DNA of 64,000 nt from positions 186,001 to 250,000 of the forward strand of contig NZ_JBBEWC010000001.1 in NCBI RefSeq assembly GCF_037860775.1. Reading direction: 5' to 3'. This document shows, one piece after another, positions 1 to 7,527 of the stretch. Both the position numbers and the translations under genes were made by a program. The stretch's first letter is position 1; each line of letters starts with the position of its first letter. Origin of the DNA: Emticicia soli. Its GTDB lineage: Bacteria > Bacteroidota > Bacteroidia > Cytophagales > Spirosomataceae. The notes beneath the pieces were generated by a model that searched no databases, was not told the DNA's origin, and saw nothing but the letters and a program-made list of their open reading frames with translations.

Positions 1-924
1 AAGAAAAACAATATATGGGCAAGAAACAAATACTTTGATGCCAGCAAACCTACTGTATTGCTCAATTCTCACCATGATACGGTAAAACCTAACCCGTCGT
101 GGACACTTAACCCATTTAACCCTTTGCTAAAAGATGGCAAGTTGTATGGTTTAGGCAGCAATGATGCTGGCGGTTGCTTGGTTTCATTGATTGCCACTTT
201 TTGTTATTTCTACTACCGTGACGATTTAACTTATAATGTGATTATGGCTGCTACGGCCGAAGAAGAGATTTCAGGACGTGAGGGATTGGAAATGGTAGCA
301 CCGGAATTACCCGAAATTTCGTTTGCCATTGTAGGCGAGCCTACGCAGATGCATCTGGCAGTAGCCGAAAAAGGGCTGTTAGTATTAGATTGTATTGCAC
401 ATGGTAAATCGGGGCATGCAGCAAGAAACGAAGGCGAAAACGCTATTTATAAAGCAATACAAGATATTAACTGGTTTCAGACTCATCAATTCCCTAAAGT
501 ATCAGAGAATCTTGGGCCAATTAAAATGACGGTTACTATCATCGGCGCCGGAACGCAACACAATGTAGTGCCAGATACCTGTAAGTTTACTGTTGATATT
601 AGGGTAACAGAGCAATACACTTTAGAAGAAATTATTGAAACCGTAAGAAAGAATATCGGTAGTGAGGTAATTCCGCGTTCGATTCGCTTGAAACCATCGA
701 GTATTCCAATGGAACACCCGATTGTACAGGCGGGTATATCGATGGGGCGTACTACTTATGGCTCACCGACTACTTCTGACCAAGCTTTGTTAGATTGCCC
801 ATCTCTAAAAATGGGTCCTGGTGATTCAGCACGTTCGCATACCGCCGATGAGTATATTTATCTGGAAGAAATAGTAGAAGGCATTCAGTTATATATACAA
901 ATGCTTGAGAAAGTAATTCTTTAA
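1..924 (+). CDS. M20-family metallo-deacetylase, ArgE/DapE-like (5' end outside window)
   Basis: Zinc-dependent amidohydrolase of the M20 (ArgE/DapE/CPG2) family. The frame is open from base 1, so the true start lies to the left of the window. Motifs in order: first metal site HHDTV, bridging Asp in GSNDAGG, catalytic acid in TAEEE, metal Glu in VGEPT, a lid/dimerisation domain around the middle, and the last metal His in RSHTADEYI. The SPTTSDQALL stretch resembles Bacteroidetes arginine-pathway deacetylases, so N-acetylornithine or N-acetylcitrulline deacetylase is the best guess. Another M20 peptidase activity is possible. Substrate is inferred; family is clear. A small transporter gene follows after 24 bases on the same strand. 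Confidence 0.85.
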   Translation, partial: KKNNIWARNKYFDASKPTVLLNSHHDTVKPNPSWTLNPFNPLLKDGKLYGLGSNDAGGCLVSLIATFCYFYYRDDLTYNVIMAATAEEEISGREGLEMVAPELPEISFAIVGEPTQMHLAVAEKGLLVLDCIAHGKSGHAARNEGENAIYKAIQDINWFQTHQFPKVSENLGPIKMTVTIIGAGTQHNVVPDTCKFTVDIRVTEQYTLEEIIETVRKNIGSEVIPRSIRLKPSSIPMEHPIVQAGISMGRTTYGSPTTSDQALLDCPSLKMGPGDSARSHTADEYIYLEEIVEGIQLYIQMLEKVIL

Positions 925-948
925 GATAGAAGAATCAAATAATCATTA

Positions 949-1392
949 ATGAATATCATTTTTTACTTCTTTGCCATACTTTGCGGGGTAGCCAACAGCA
1001 TTCAATCAGGTGTGAATGCCGAGCTTCGCAAATCTATCAATAACCCAATCTATACGGCTATTTTTTCTTTTTCGATTGGCTTGATAAGTTTATTACTCAT
1101 AACACCGCTTTTCAAAGAGCCTTTTCCGTCGCTGGCTTCGCTTAAATCGATAGCATGGTGGAAATGGACAGGTGGGCTTTTGGGTGCTTTTTTTGTAACT
1201 ACCGTTATATTGAGTATTCAGCGAGTTGGCTCGGCCAATATGCTGGCACTTATCGTAGCAGGCCAGTTAATTACAGCCATGACCCTCGACCACTTTGGTT
1301 TATTGGGTTTCAAAATACACCCAATCAGCGTGTGGCGCATTATTGGCGGAATAGTAACTGTAATAGGGGTTTATTTAATAGTGAAGAACTAG
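949..1392 (+). CDS. YdcZ/DUF606-type small DMT-superfamily membrane protein
   Basis: A 147-residue integral membrane protein with about five hydrophobic segments and almost no soluble part. The opening FAILCGVANSIQSGVNAEL and the late GGIVTVIGVYLIVKN are typical of the YdcZ (DUF606) branch of the drug/metabolite transporter superfamily, whose members are half-size and probably work as dimers. The transported substrate is unknown. It follows the M20 deacetylase after 24 bases and may be cotranscribed. It ends at a strong inverted repeat shared with the convergent waaA gene. Family assignment is by motif recognition; no role is claimed. Confidence 0.8.
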   Translation: MNIIFYFFAILCGVANSIQSGVNAELRKSINNPIYTAIFSFSIGLISLLLITPLFKEPFPSLASLKSIAWWKWTGGLLGAFFVTTVILSIQRVGSANMLALIVAGQLITAMTLDHFGLLGFKIHPISVWRIIGGIVTVIGVYLIVKN

Positions 1393-1400
1393 AGAGAACA

Positions 1401-1439
1401 TAGAAAGCATAATAAACTACTTCTTTATTATGCTTTCTA
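1401..1439. terminator. 16-bp perfect hairpin between convergent genes
   Basis: Arms 1401-1416 and 1424-1439 are perfectly complementary with a 7-base loop. The right arm lies inside the last codons of waaA. AT-rich, without a long T-run, so probably a bidirectional termination or mRNA-end structure. Confidence 0.65.
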
Positions 1440-2688
1440 CAACTGTCATTATTTTTTGCGTAGCTCCTACATTATTTTCTACGTATTTCTGACATATTTT
1501 AGCGGCTTTAGCTCTTTGCTTTTCATCAGCTTTCATAGCTTGATATTTCACTTTCAGGTCTTCCATATTTTCAACCGGAAAAGCCCCTCCTAATTCTATC
1601 AAATCGGTAGCCTCCTGAAATTTATGGTAGGCTTTATTGCCGAAAAAGATAGGCATTCCGAAAGTAGCCGCTTCCAGAATATTATGTAAGCCTTTGCCAA
1701 AAGAACCACCAATAAAGGCATAGTCGGCGTATTGGTAAAGAGACGATAACATTCCGATATTATCAATAAACAGCACATCGTAAGAAGCTAAATCTTTCAC
1801 CTCGTCAGTATCAGAAAACAACACCGATTTCGCTGATAATTCTTTTCGCCAGATGGCTATTTCTGCATCATGAATTTCGTGCGGGGCTACAATAAATTTC
1901 GTATCATCTTTCAAGGCGTTCATCATAGGTATCAGCACATCCATATCAGTTTGCCATGCTGAGCCTATAATAAATACCTGATGCCCGTCTTTAAATGTTT
2001 TTACTACCGGAATATCCTTTTTGTTATCAACAATCTGTTTAACACGGTCGAAACGGGTATCGCCCGCTAAAGTTGCGTTGTCAATATCAATGGTTTGTAG
2101 CAATTCCAGTGAACTTTCGTTCTGCACCAGAATATGATTAAACTGATGCAATAGTTTACGATAGAAACCTCCGTAAAACTTAAAAAAAGCTTGGTCGGGT
2201 CTGAAAATAGCAGAAAAAGAAATAATCGGAATCCTGTATTTGTTGAGTTCGGTCAAGTAGTTTTTCCAGAATTCATATTTTACAAAGAAGGCAATATTTG
2301 GTGCTACTATTTCTACAAATTTTTGTGCATTTTCGGGTGTATCAGCCGGAAGATAATAGATATATTCGGCACCCGAATAGTTTTTGCGAATTTCGTAACC
2401 TGAAGGCGAAAAGAATGTCAATATGATTTTGTAATCAGGATATTGTTTGCGAAAAGCTTCTATTACGGGGCGGCCTTGTTCAAACTCCCCTAGAGAAGCG
2501 CAGTGAAACCAAGCTACTTTGGTATTTCTCGACCTTAGCTGTCGGCGTTCAGTATCTGATTTTAACTTACTGAATATATTATTTCTGCCTTCTACCCAAA
2601 GTTTTGCCTTCTTGTTGAAGGGAGCAATAAGCCTGAGTAAAGAAACGTACAAATAAATTGATAGGTTATAAAGAATGTTAAGTAACAT
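1417..2688 (-). CDS. waaA: 3-deoxy-D-manno-octulosonic acid (Kdo) transferase
   Basis: Kdo transferase, which adds Kdo from CMP-Kdo to the lipid A precursor at the inner face of the cytoplasmic membrane. One N-terminal membrane anchor (LYNLSIYLYVSLLRLIAPF) is followed by two Rossmann-like GT-B domains. Recognisable blocks are WFHCASLGEFEQGRPVIEAF in the Kdo-acceptor domain, KYEFWKNYL, and the donor-side FIGGSFGKGLHNILEAATFG. I chose the ATG at 2688 (423 residues, normal family length). A longer frame opens at 2751, but a good promoter (TTG, 18 bases, TAGGTTTG at 2755-2727) lies between the two starts and would place the transcript start near 2720. Converges with the YdcZ-like gene. Confidence 0.93.
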   Translation of the reverse strand: MLLNILYNLSIYLYVSLLRLIAPFNKKAKLWVEGRNNIFSKLKSDTERRQLRSRNTKVAWFHCASLGEFEQGRPVIEAFRKQYPDYKIILTFFSPSGYEIRKNYSGAEYIYYLPADTPENAQKFVEIVAPNIAFFVKYEFWKNYLTELNKYRIPIISFSAIFRPDQAFFKFYGGFYRKLLHQFNHILVQNESSLELLQTIDIDNATLAGDTRFDRVKQIVDNKKDIPVVKTFKDGHQVFIIGSAWQTDMDVLIPMMNALKDDTKFIVAPHEIHDAEIAIWRKELSAKSVLFSDTDEVKDLASYDVLFIDNIGMLSSLYQYADYAFIGGSFGKGLHNILEAATFGMPIFFGNKAYHKFQEATDLIELGGAFPVENMEDLKVKYQAMKADEKQRAKAAKICQKYVENNVGATQKIMTVVESIIKK

Positions 2689-2726
2689 ACAAATGCTTTT
2701 TAAAAACCAATAACGGTATTTAGCAA

Positions 2727-2755
2727 CAAACCTACAAAAAACCTTTGACAAACAA
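2727..2755 (-). promoter_or_regulatory. Predicted waaA promoter
   Basis: Read on the minus strand: TTG (2755-2753), 18 bases, TAGGTTTG (2734-2727). This fits the Bacteroidetes housekeeping sigma consensus and leaves a leader of about 30 bases before the ATG at 2688. Confidence 0.65.
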
Positions 2756-3101
2756 TCTTTTTAACTGATTTCGTGTGCTAAAACAAGGCTTTTTCTCCAA
2801 TATTTTTCTATCGCATTACTTCATTAATCAGTTTATTTATTTGCAGCCAAAAATACTTATTGAAATAGGACAAAAGCAAGAAAAAACAACCGTATAGCCC
2901 TTGCAGAAGCCTCTCTTCACAATTATTTAAAGAAAATCAAAATATTTTTCTGAATTTAGAGTTATAATGGCAATTATAACGGATAATATTTGTTATACCG
3001 TGAGCCATATTGTGTTTTTCACTATTAAATACAATTTCATTTCCTACAAAAGCTATTATCCCATATAAAATTGGGGAGATGATTAAAACACCAATTAACC
3101 C
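2756..3101. other. Intergenic region between divergent waaA and the coiled-coil gene pair
   Basis: AT-rich, no credible gene. It holds a small inverted repeat at 2961-2980 (GTTATAA, 6-base spacer, TTATAAC), which could be an operator or a weak hairpin for the plus-strand pair that starts at 3102. No full TAnnTTTG box was found on the plus strand here. Confidence 0.5.
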
Positions 3102-4169
3102 ATGTCTTTCCTCGATCGTTTAAAAAACTGGTTTCGTTCTGAAATACCTTCAGATGTTCCCAATTACGAGGCACCTGCTGTAGTAAACGAAGCTCAGAAT
3201 GAAGTAAGTACGCCCGACGCTCCTGCAACAGAAGTACCTGTTCAGCCTACAGAAGCCCCTTTGACGCCTTTTTGGTTAGAAAATGAAGATGCCCTAAGAG
3301 ATGAAGGCGTAATTTTTGGTTTGTCCGAATCGAAAGCAGAAGAGAAAATAGCAGCTATACGCAACTATTTTTCACATAAAACAGCTAATCTGGAAAAAAC
3401 AGTTGAGTATCTTTCAGAGAAAATAGGTGAGTTGAATCTCTTTATTGAGCAAAAAGAAACTCGTATTAACGAGCTGAAAGAAAAAGCCCTTGTGCTTGAA
3501 AACCGTGAGGCTGCAACGCATTACTTGCCTCGTACTATTGTTGGTCTTTTGTTATCGTTGGCTATGTGTGTGGGTAATTACTACCTGATTGATGAATCTA
3601 TTCAGCCGAATTTTCCGCAAAACCATTTGTTTATTGCAGTGGGTATTTTGCTGGCCGGTATGTTTAACTTGTTTAATCCGAAATCTTTGTTTCATGAAAA
3701 AGATACACCTGTTTCATGGAGGAATATGCTAGAAGAAGTAGGTATGCCTTTGGCTGCTTCGGTTTTTGTATTTGTACAGGCACTTGAGCACCAATCTGTT
3801 GCACGTTCGCTGGCACTCTTATTTTTCACATTCTTCTTGTTTTTGTTTGCAGGTAAACTGTTGCTTAGCAACCTGACTGTTACCAAAAACGATATGGGCT
3901 TATGGTTGAGCAACCGACGCCTCGAAAAAGACAAAGTACGCAAAGCCGATGGCTGGGAAGTAGAACTGAATCAACTAAAAAACGAGATTGATCAGCAAAG
4001 GGTGCAAAAATGGCAAATAATTGATGAGCTAAAAGCACCTGAGGCAGAATTGAAACGCCTGAACGAAAAACGTGATATGATGATAAAATTGTTTGAAAGT
4101 GAGTTTAATCTGGCAAGAAGCTACCGTGAAAAACTGACAAACAAACAAATCAAAAAGATTTTAGAATAG
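3102..4169 (+). CDS. Unrecognised coiled-coil/membrane/coiled-coil protein A
   Basis: 355 residues; I do not recognise a family. Residues 1-60 are a Pro/Ala/Glu/Val-rich, probably disordered stretch after a basic start (MSFLDRLKNWFR). About 75-140 is a charged helical region likely to be a coiled coil. About 143-255 contains four hydrophobic segments (near IVGLLLSLAMCVGNYYL, LFIAVGILLAGMFNLF, LAASVFVFVQAL, ALLFFTFFLFLFAGKLLL). From about 265 a second long charged coiled coil runs to the end (repeated K/E-rich heptads). No catalytic motif or signal peptide is visible. The next gene, 42 bases downstream, has the same plan, so the two probably form one membrane complex. Function unknown. Confidence 0.85.
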   Translation: MSFLDRLKNWFRSEIPSDVPNYEAPAVVNEAQNEVSTPDAPATEVPVQPTEAPLTPFWLENEDALRDEGVIFGLSESKAEEKIAAIRNYFSHKTANLEKTVEYLSEKIGELNLFIEQKETRINELKEKALVLENREAATHYLPRTIVGLLLSLAMCVGNYYLIDESIQPNFPQNHLFIAVGILLAGMFNLFNPKSLFHEKDTPVSWRNMLEEVGMPLAASVFVFVQALEHQSVARSLALLFFTFFLFLFAGKLLLSNLTVTKNDMGLWLSNRRLEKDKVRKADGWEVELNQLKNEIDQQRVQKWQIIDELKAPEAELKRLNEKRDMMIKLFESEFNLARSYREKLTNKQIKKILE

Positions 4170-4211
4170 TAAAGTATTGTTTACCACAGTACAAAACGAA
4201 AATATTAGAGC

Positions 4212-5603
4212 ATGGAAAAAGAAAATGAAAATTATTATAACGGCGATTATCAGCATGGCTATATCACCGGTATTGAGAATGTAAATAAAGAAACCTACGA
4301 AAGTTTCTTGTCGAGCCATGTAAGCTATGAGTGGTTACAAGACCGTATTGCTGAAAAACGTGACGAAATAGCTGAAATAGATGAAACTATCAAGACTAGC
4401 AAAGAAATTCAAAAGACAGCTTACGATAAACTACAGGAGCATACACTGGCTGTAAATACCCAAACACAGCACATAGGTTATATTCAGAAAGAAATTGATA
4501 CCAACACCGAAAGAATCGATTTTTTGGATGGAAAACGTAAAAAATCAGAATCACCTTACTCACTTTTTGCTGGTATTCTCTACTTGTTGGCAGGTATAGC
4601 ATTTGTATCAGGTGATTTGATTATTTCTCACGAAATTGTGGCGTATGCCCTTAACATACGCAATAGTTTTGAAGCATGGGCTTTTGCTATTGGTTTGGCT
4701 ATGTTGTCTATTTTATTAAAACCTGCTTATGAGCGCTTGGTTGAACAACCATACTTGACCGATTATAACGCTAAAACCAAGAAAGTCTATGGTGTTTTTC
4801 AGGGCTTTTTATTAGTGTTCTCTATTGGTACCATGCTAGTTTTAGGCTGGTTTCGTTATGAAGCCTACAAAACAGATAAGCTGAAAGAGGGTATAAATAA
4901 ACAAATAAAGGCTTTGCAATTAGATAGCACACCTTTAGACCCATCGGTAGCACAGCCTACAGATAACCAAGCACTTATTCAGAAGATGGACGAGCAATTA
5001 AAAGCTTACGACAAACTAAATATTGATTTAGTAAATAGCCCGTGGGCTTTGATGTCGTTTGTTTTGAGTGGTATCCTGTTTGCTATTGCAGGGGCTATTT
5101 GTTTAGGTATTGCACTTCCGGTTATGCAGGCTTATTGGTATAGATGGTTGCAGTCGGGGCCGGCTATCAGACGCTTACGTAAGAAAAACGTTAAACTCAC
5201 CGAAGAGCTGAAAGCAGCCGAAAAAGTTTTGGCTGAGCAAACGGCACAAAGAAACATTGTAGAAAACGATTTGGCAAATCTACCAAGCCTAGCTGAGCTA
5301 AAAGAAGAAAAGAAAACGATTTCAGCCGAAATTCTGGCTATGCTTGAGCATGCTCGTATGGCAGACCAAGACCGCAGAATTAACTCATTTAATGATGGTG
5401 TTGCCAAAGGTGGCGCAAACCGTGGAGAAATGACTGACGATGAGTATGAAGAGTTTAGAACTGCCTCTGTCAGACAAATGCGTAATGCGCAGGATTCTAA
5501 CTCAGATAAAACGCCAAAAGTGTATCGCAACAACGGGCTACGCCCGCATCAGGCATTGCGTAAAGTAATTACTGAGCAATTTAATAACCAGAATCCTAAT
5601 TAA
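4212..5603 (+). CDS. Unrecognised coiled-coil/membrane/coiled-coil protein B
   Basis: 463 residues; no family recognised. An N-terminal charged helical region (about 35-115) ends in DFLDGKRKKSE-like basic sequence, then three hydrophobic segments lie near 118-215 (LFAGILYLLAGIAFVSGDLI, AFAIGLAMLSILL, VFQGFLLVFSIGTMLVLGW), a soluble loop of about 60 residues that should face the opposite side, and a fourth segment (FVLSGILFAIAGAICLGIALP). A second coiled coil follows (about 320-390) and the tail is polar. The layout mirrors protein A, including short basic joins to the membrane, which suggests heteromeric partners made from one transcript. A good terminator ends the unit at 5627-5663. Function unknown. 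Confidence 0.85.
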   Translation: MEKENENYYNGDYQHGYITGIENVNKETYESFLSSHVSYEWLQDRIAEKRDEIAEIDETIKTSKEIQKTAYDKLQEHTLAVNTQTQHIGYIQKEIDTNTERIDFLDGKRKKSESPYSLFAGILYLLAGIAFVSGDLIISHEIVAYALNIRNSFEAWAFAIGLAMLSILLKPAYERLVEQPYLTDYNAKTKKVYGVFQGFLLVFSIGTMLVLGWFRYEAYKTDKLKEGINKQIKALQLDSTPLDPSVAQPTDNQALIQKMDEQLKAYDKLNIDLVNSPWALMSFVLSGILFAIAGAICLGIALPVMQAYWYRWLQSGPAIRRLRKKNVKLTEELKAAEKVLAEQTAQRNIVENDLANLPSLAELKEEKKTISAEILAMLEHARMADQDRRINSFNDGVAKGGANRGEMTDDEYEEFRTASVRQMRNAQDSNSDKTPKVYRNNGLRPHQALRKVITEQFNNQNPN

Positions 5604-5626
5604 AACAACAGGGTTTTGACAGATAT

Positions 5627-5664
5627 AAAAGTAGAATCATAGCAACGTGATTCTACTTTTTTTA
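5627..5664 (+). terminator. Intrinsic terminator after the coiled-coil pair
   Basis: 13-bp perfect stem (5627-5639 with 5648-5660), 8-base loop, followed by a T-run to about 5663. Confidence 0.85.
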
Positions 5665-5694
5665 TTCCAGCGGGTTATAAACCGATATTTTGCC

Positions 5695-5702
5695 TATTTT
5701 TG
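5695..5702 (+). promoter_or_regulatory. -7 box for gcvT
   Basis: TATTTTTG matches TAnnTTTG 27 bases before the ATG. No TTG at the ideal distance, so only the -7 element is supported. Confidence 0.4.
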
Positions 5703-5729
5703 TGCCAGAACTTATCATAACAACAATAC

Positions 5730-6833
5730 ATGGAATCAACAGATATAAAGAAAATCCCTTTAAGTGATTTACACGAGAAAATCGGCGGAAAAATGGTACC
5801 ATTTGCAGGCTTCCTTATGCCTGTGCGTTATTCATCTGATATTGAAGAGCACAATTGCGTGCGCAATGGTGTTGGTGTGTTTGATGTATCTCACATGGGC
5901 GAGTTTATGTTGACCGGCCCCAAAGCCCTTGACCTTATTCAAAGAGTATCAGCCAATGATGCTTCTACCTTGTTCGATGGTAAAGTACAATATAGCTATT
6001 TGCCCAATAAACAAGGCGGTGCAGTAGATGATTTGTTGGTGTATAAATTAACCGACGAATGGTATTATCTGGTTGTGAATGCCTCTAATATCGAAAAAGA
6101 CTGGGATTGGATTCAGAGCCATAACACAGATAATGTGCCTATGAAGAATTTATCTGATACTACCTGTTTGTTTGCTATCCAGGGTCCTAAGGCGCTTCCG
6201 ACTTTACAGAAATTAACCGACATAGATTTAGCATCTATGGATTATTATACTTTCAAATCAGGCAAAGTAGCCGGAATTGAGCCGGTATTGGTTTCGGCAA
6301 CGGGTTATACAGGTGCAGGTGGATTTGAAGTGTATGTTGATAACCAACACGCCGAGCAATTATGGAATGCTATATTTGAAGCGGGTGCTGAGTTTGACAT
6401 TAAACCTATCGGCCTTGGTGCGAGAGATACCCTACGCCTTGAAATGGGCTATTGCTTATATGGCAATGATATTACTGACACTACCTCGCCGCTAGAGGCT
6501 GGTTTAGGTTGGGTGACCAAGTTTAACAAGAACTTTATTAATTCAGCTAATCTGCAAGCACAAAAAGCTAATGGCTTGAAACGTAAACTGGTAGGTATCG
6601 AAATGATTGACAGAGGTATTCCTCGTTCGCATTACGAAATCTGTGATGCTGAGGGTAATAAATTAGGTGAGATAACTTCTGGCACTATGTCGCCAACTTT
6701 GCAGAAAGGTATTGCAATGGGATACGTACCAACGGAATTTTCAAAAGCCGGAACAGAAGTGTTTATTAAAGTAAGAGATAAATTGTTGAAGGCCTTAGTT
6801 AGAAAAATGCCTTTTGTCAAACCGGGTGTGTAA
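5730..6833 (+). CDS. gcvT: Aminomethyltransferase, glycine cleavage system T protein
   Basis: T protein of the glycine cleavage system: moves the aminomethyl carbon from the H-protein lipoyl arm to tetrahydrofolate, giving methylene-THF and ammonia in the cytoplasm. 367 residues, normal for the family. Diagnostic stretches are GGKMVPFAGFLMPVRYSSD near the start, GVGVFDVSHMGEF, the folate-binding TGYTGAGGFEVYV, and IGLGARDTLRLEMGYCLYGN, with the C-terminal barrel ending in VRKMPFVKPG. It stands alone with its own -7 box; gcvH and gcvP are not in the window, which is common in Bacteroidetes. A minus-strand toxin-antitoxin-like pair converges 5 bases after the stop. Confidence 0.96.
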   Translation: MESTDIKKIPLSDLHEKIGGKMVPFAGFLMPVRYSSDIEEHNCVRNGVGVFDVSHMGEFMLTGPKALDLIQRVSANDASTLFDGKVQYSYLPNKQGGAVDDLLVYKLTDEWYYLVVNASNIEKDWDWIQSHNTDNVPMKNLSDTTCLFAIQGPKALPTLQKLTDIDLASMDYYTFKSGKVAGIEPVLVSATGYTGAGGFEVYVDNQHAEQLWNAIFEAGAEFDIKPIGLGARDTLRLEMGYCLYGNDITDTTSPLEAGLGWVTKFNKNFINSANLQAQKANGLKRKLVGIEMIDRGIPRSHYEICDAEGNKLGEITSGTMSPTLQKGIAMGYVPTEFSKAGTEVFIKVRDKLLKALVRKMPFVKPGV

Positions 6834-6838
6834 CTATA

Positions 6839-7204
6839 TTATTTTAGAGGGAGGATTCTAACCCTAACCTTATTGGTATCAAAGGTTATTAAACTCCCCT
6901 CTTTAAGGTAGTTTTCATATTGGTTAAGACAGTTTATAACCATTTCTCCTATAGATTTGGGAAGTAAATCTTGACTTTTTAGTTGAAATACACTCGGAGC
7001 ATTTGCATTTGTAGCTGCTAGTATGGTGCCAAAATCTAAATCATTGGTAAATACGATATAGTTATTAGCAGAAGCATAATCAAATATGATTTTATCGGGG
7101 TCATTTGCATTGCCTACATTTATCCAATGAATGGCTTCAATTCCAAGTTCTTGCAGATACTGAGCCCAAATGGGCGATAAATTCATGTCAATTAATATTC
7201 TCAT
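6839..7204 (-). CDS. DUF5615 PIN-like protein (putative toxin)
   Basis: 121 residues of the DUF5615/Mut7-C-related PIN-like group. The acidic residues expected for a metal-dependent RNase are visible: ILIDMNLSP at the start, NDPDKIIFDYA in the middle and FTNDLDFGTIL after a beta strand. In established cases such proteins are paired with DUF433 proteins, as here: its ATG overlaps the stop of the upstream DUF433 gene by 4 bases, so translation is coupled. Likely a toxin-antitoxin module or a related nuclease/partner pair, but toxicity is inference. It runs against gcvT with only 5 bases between stops. Confidence 0.82.
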   Translation of the reverse strand: MRILIDMNLSPIWAQYLQELGIEAIHWINVGNANDPDKIIFDYASANNYIVFTNDLDFGTILAATNANAPSVFQLKSQDLLPKSIGEMVINCLNQYENYLKEGSLITFDTNKVRVRILPLK

Positions 7205-7428
7205 GAAAATACAACGGGAATATCAATCTCTTCTGCTCTCCATGCCGCATAAGAAAGTGCTTGACGCAAGTCTTCGGTTTCTAAATAAGGATAAGCCTTT
7301 AAGATTTCATCATAAGAGTGTCCGGCAGCTATTAAACCTACAATTGTTCCTACTGTTATTCGCATTCCACGAATACAGGGTTTACCGCCCATAATATTTT
7401 GGTCAAAGGTGATACGATTCAGGTTCAT
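7201..7428 (-). CDS. DUF433 protein (putative antitoxin, VapB-like HTH)
   Basis: 75 residues. The pattern DQNIMGGKPCIRGMRITVG, followed by IVGLIAAGHSYDEILKAYP, is the hallmark of DUF433, a small helix-turn-helix family. DUF433 genes usually precede a DUF5615 PIN-like gene and are thought to be the antitoxin/DNA-binding half. The 4-base overlap with the downstream gene supports that arrangement. A -7 box (TATATTTG on the minus strand, 7462-7455) sits 27 bases upstream of the ATG; no -33 element is at the right distance. Autoregulation by the DUF433 protein is likely by analogy but no operator repeat was identified. Confidence 0.85.
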   Translation of the reverse strand: MNLNRITFDQNIMGGKPCIRGMRITVGTIVGLIAAGHSYDEILKAYPYLETEDLRQALSYAAWRAEEIDIPVVFS

Positions 7429-7454
7429 GATACAATTTTTTAAATTTCCTTTTA

Positions 7455-7462
7455 CAAATATA
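7455..7462 (-). promoter_or_regulatory. -7 box for the DUF433/DUF5615 pair
   Basis: Minus-strand TATATTTG, 27 bases before the DUF433 ATG and just after the metG terminator. Confidence 0.4.
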
Positions 7463-7491
7463 ACGAAATTTAAGTCTATTGGTATTAAACA

Positions 7492-7524
7492 AAAGCGGGA
7501 AGGTTTTGAATCCCTTCCCGCTTT
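7492..7524 (-). terminator. Intrinsic terminator of metG
   Basis: 12-bp perfect stem (7492-7503 with 7513-7524), 9-base loop; on the minus strand it is followed by a T-rich TTTTGTTT tract. It starts 4 bases after the metG stop. Confidence 0.85.
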
Positions 7525-7527
7525 ACA

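Noticed and set aside
1155..1403. 82-codon frame overlapping the YdcZ-like gene
   Set aside because: Out-of-frame shadow of a membrane protein gene.
2689..2751. Longer start for waaA
   Set aside because: Would lie within the predicted promoter and exceed the normal family length.
3037..3228. 63-codon minus-strand frame at the start of coiled-coil gene A
   Set aside because: Lies opposite the real gene and the spacer; no recognisable feature or promoter.
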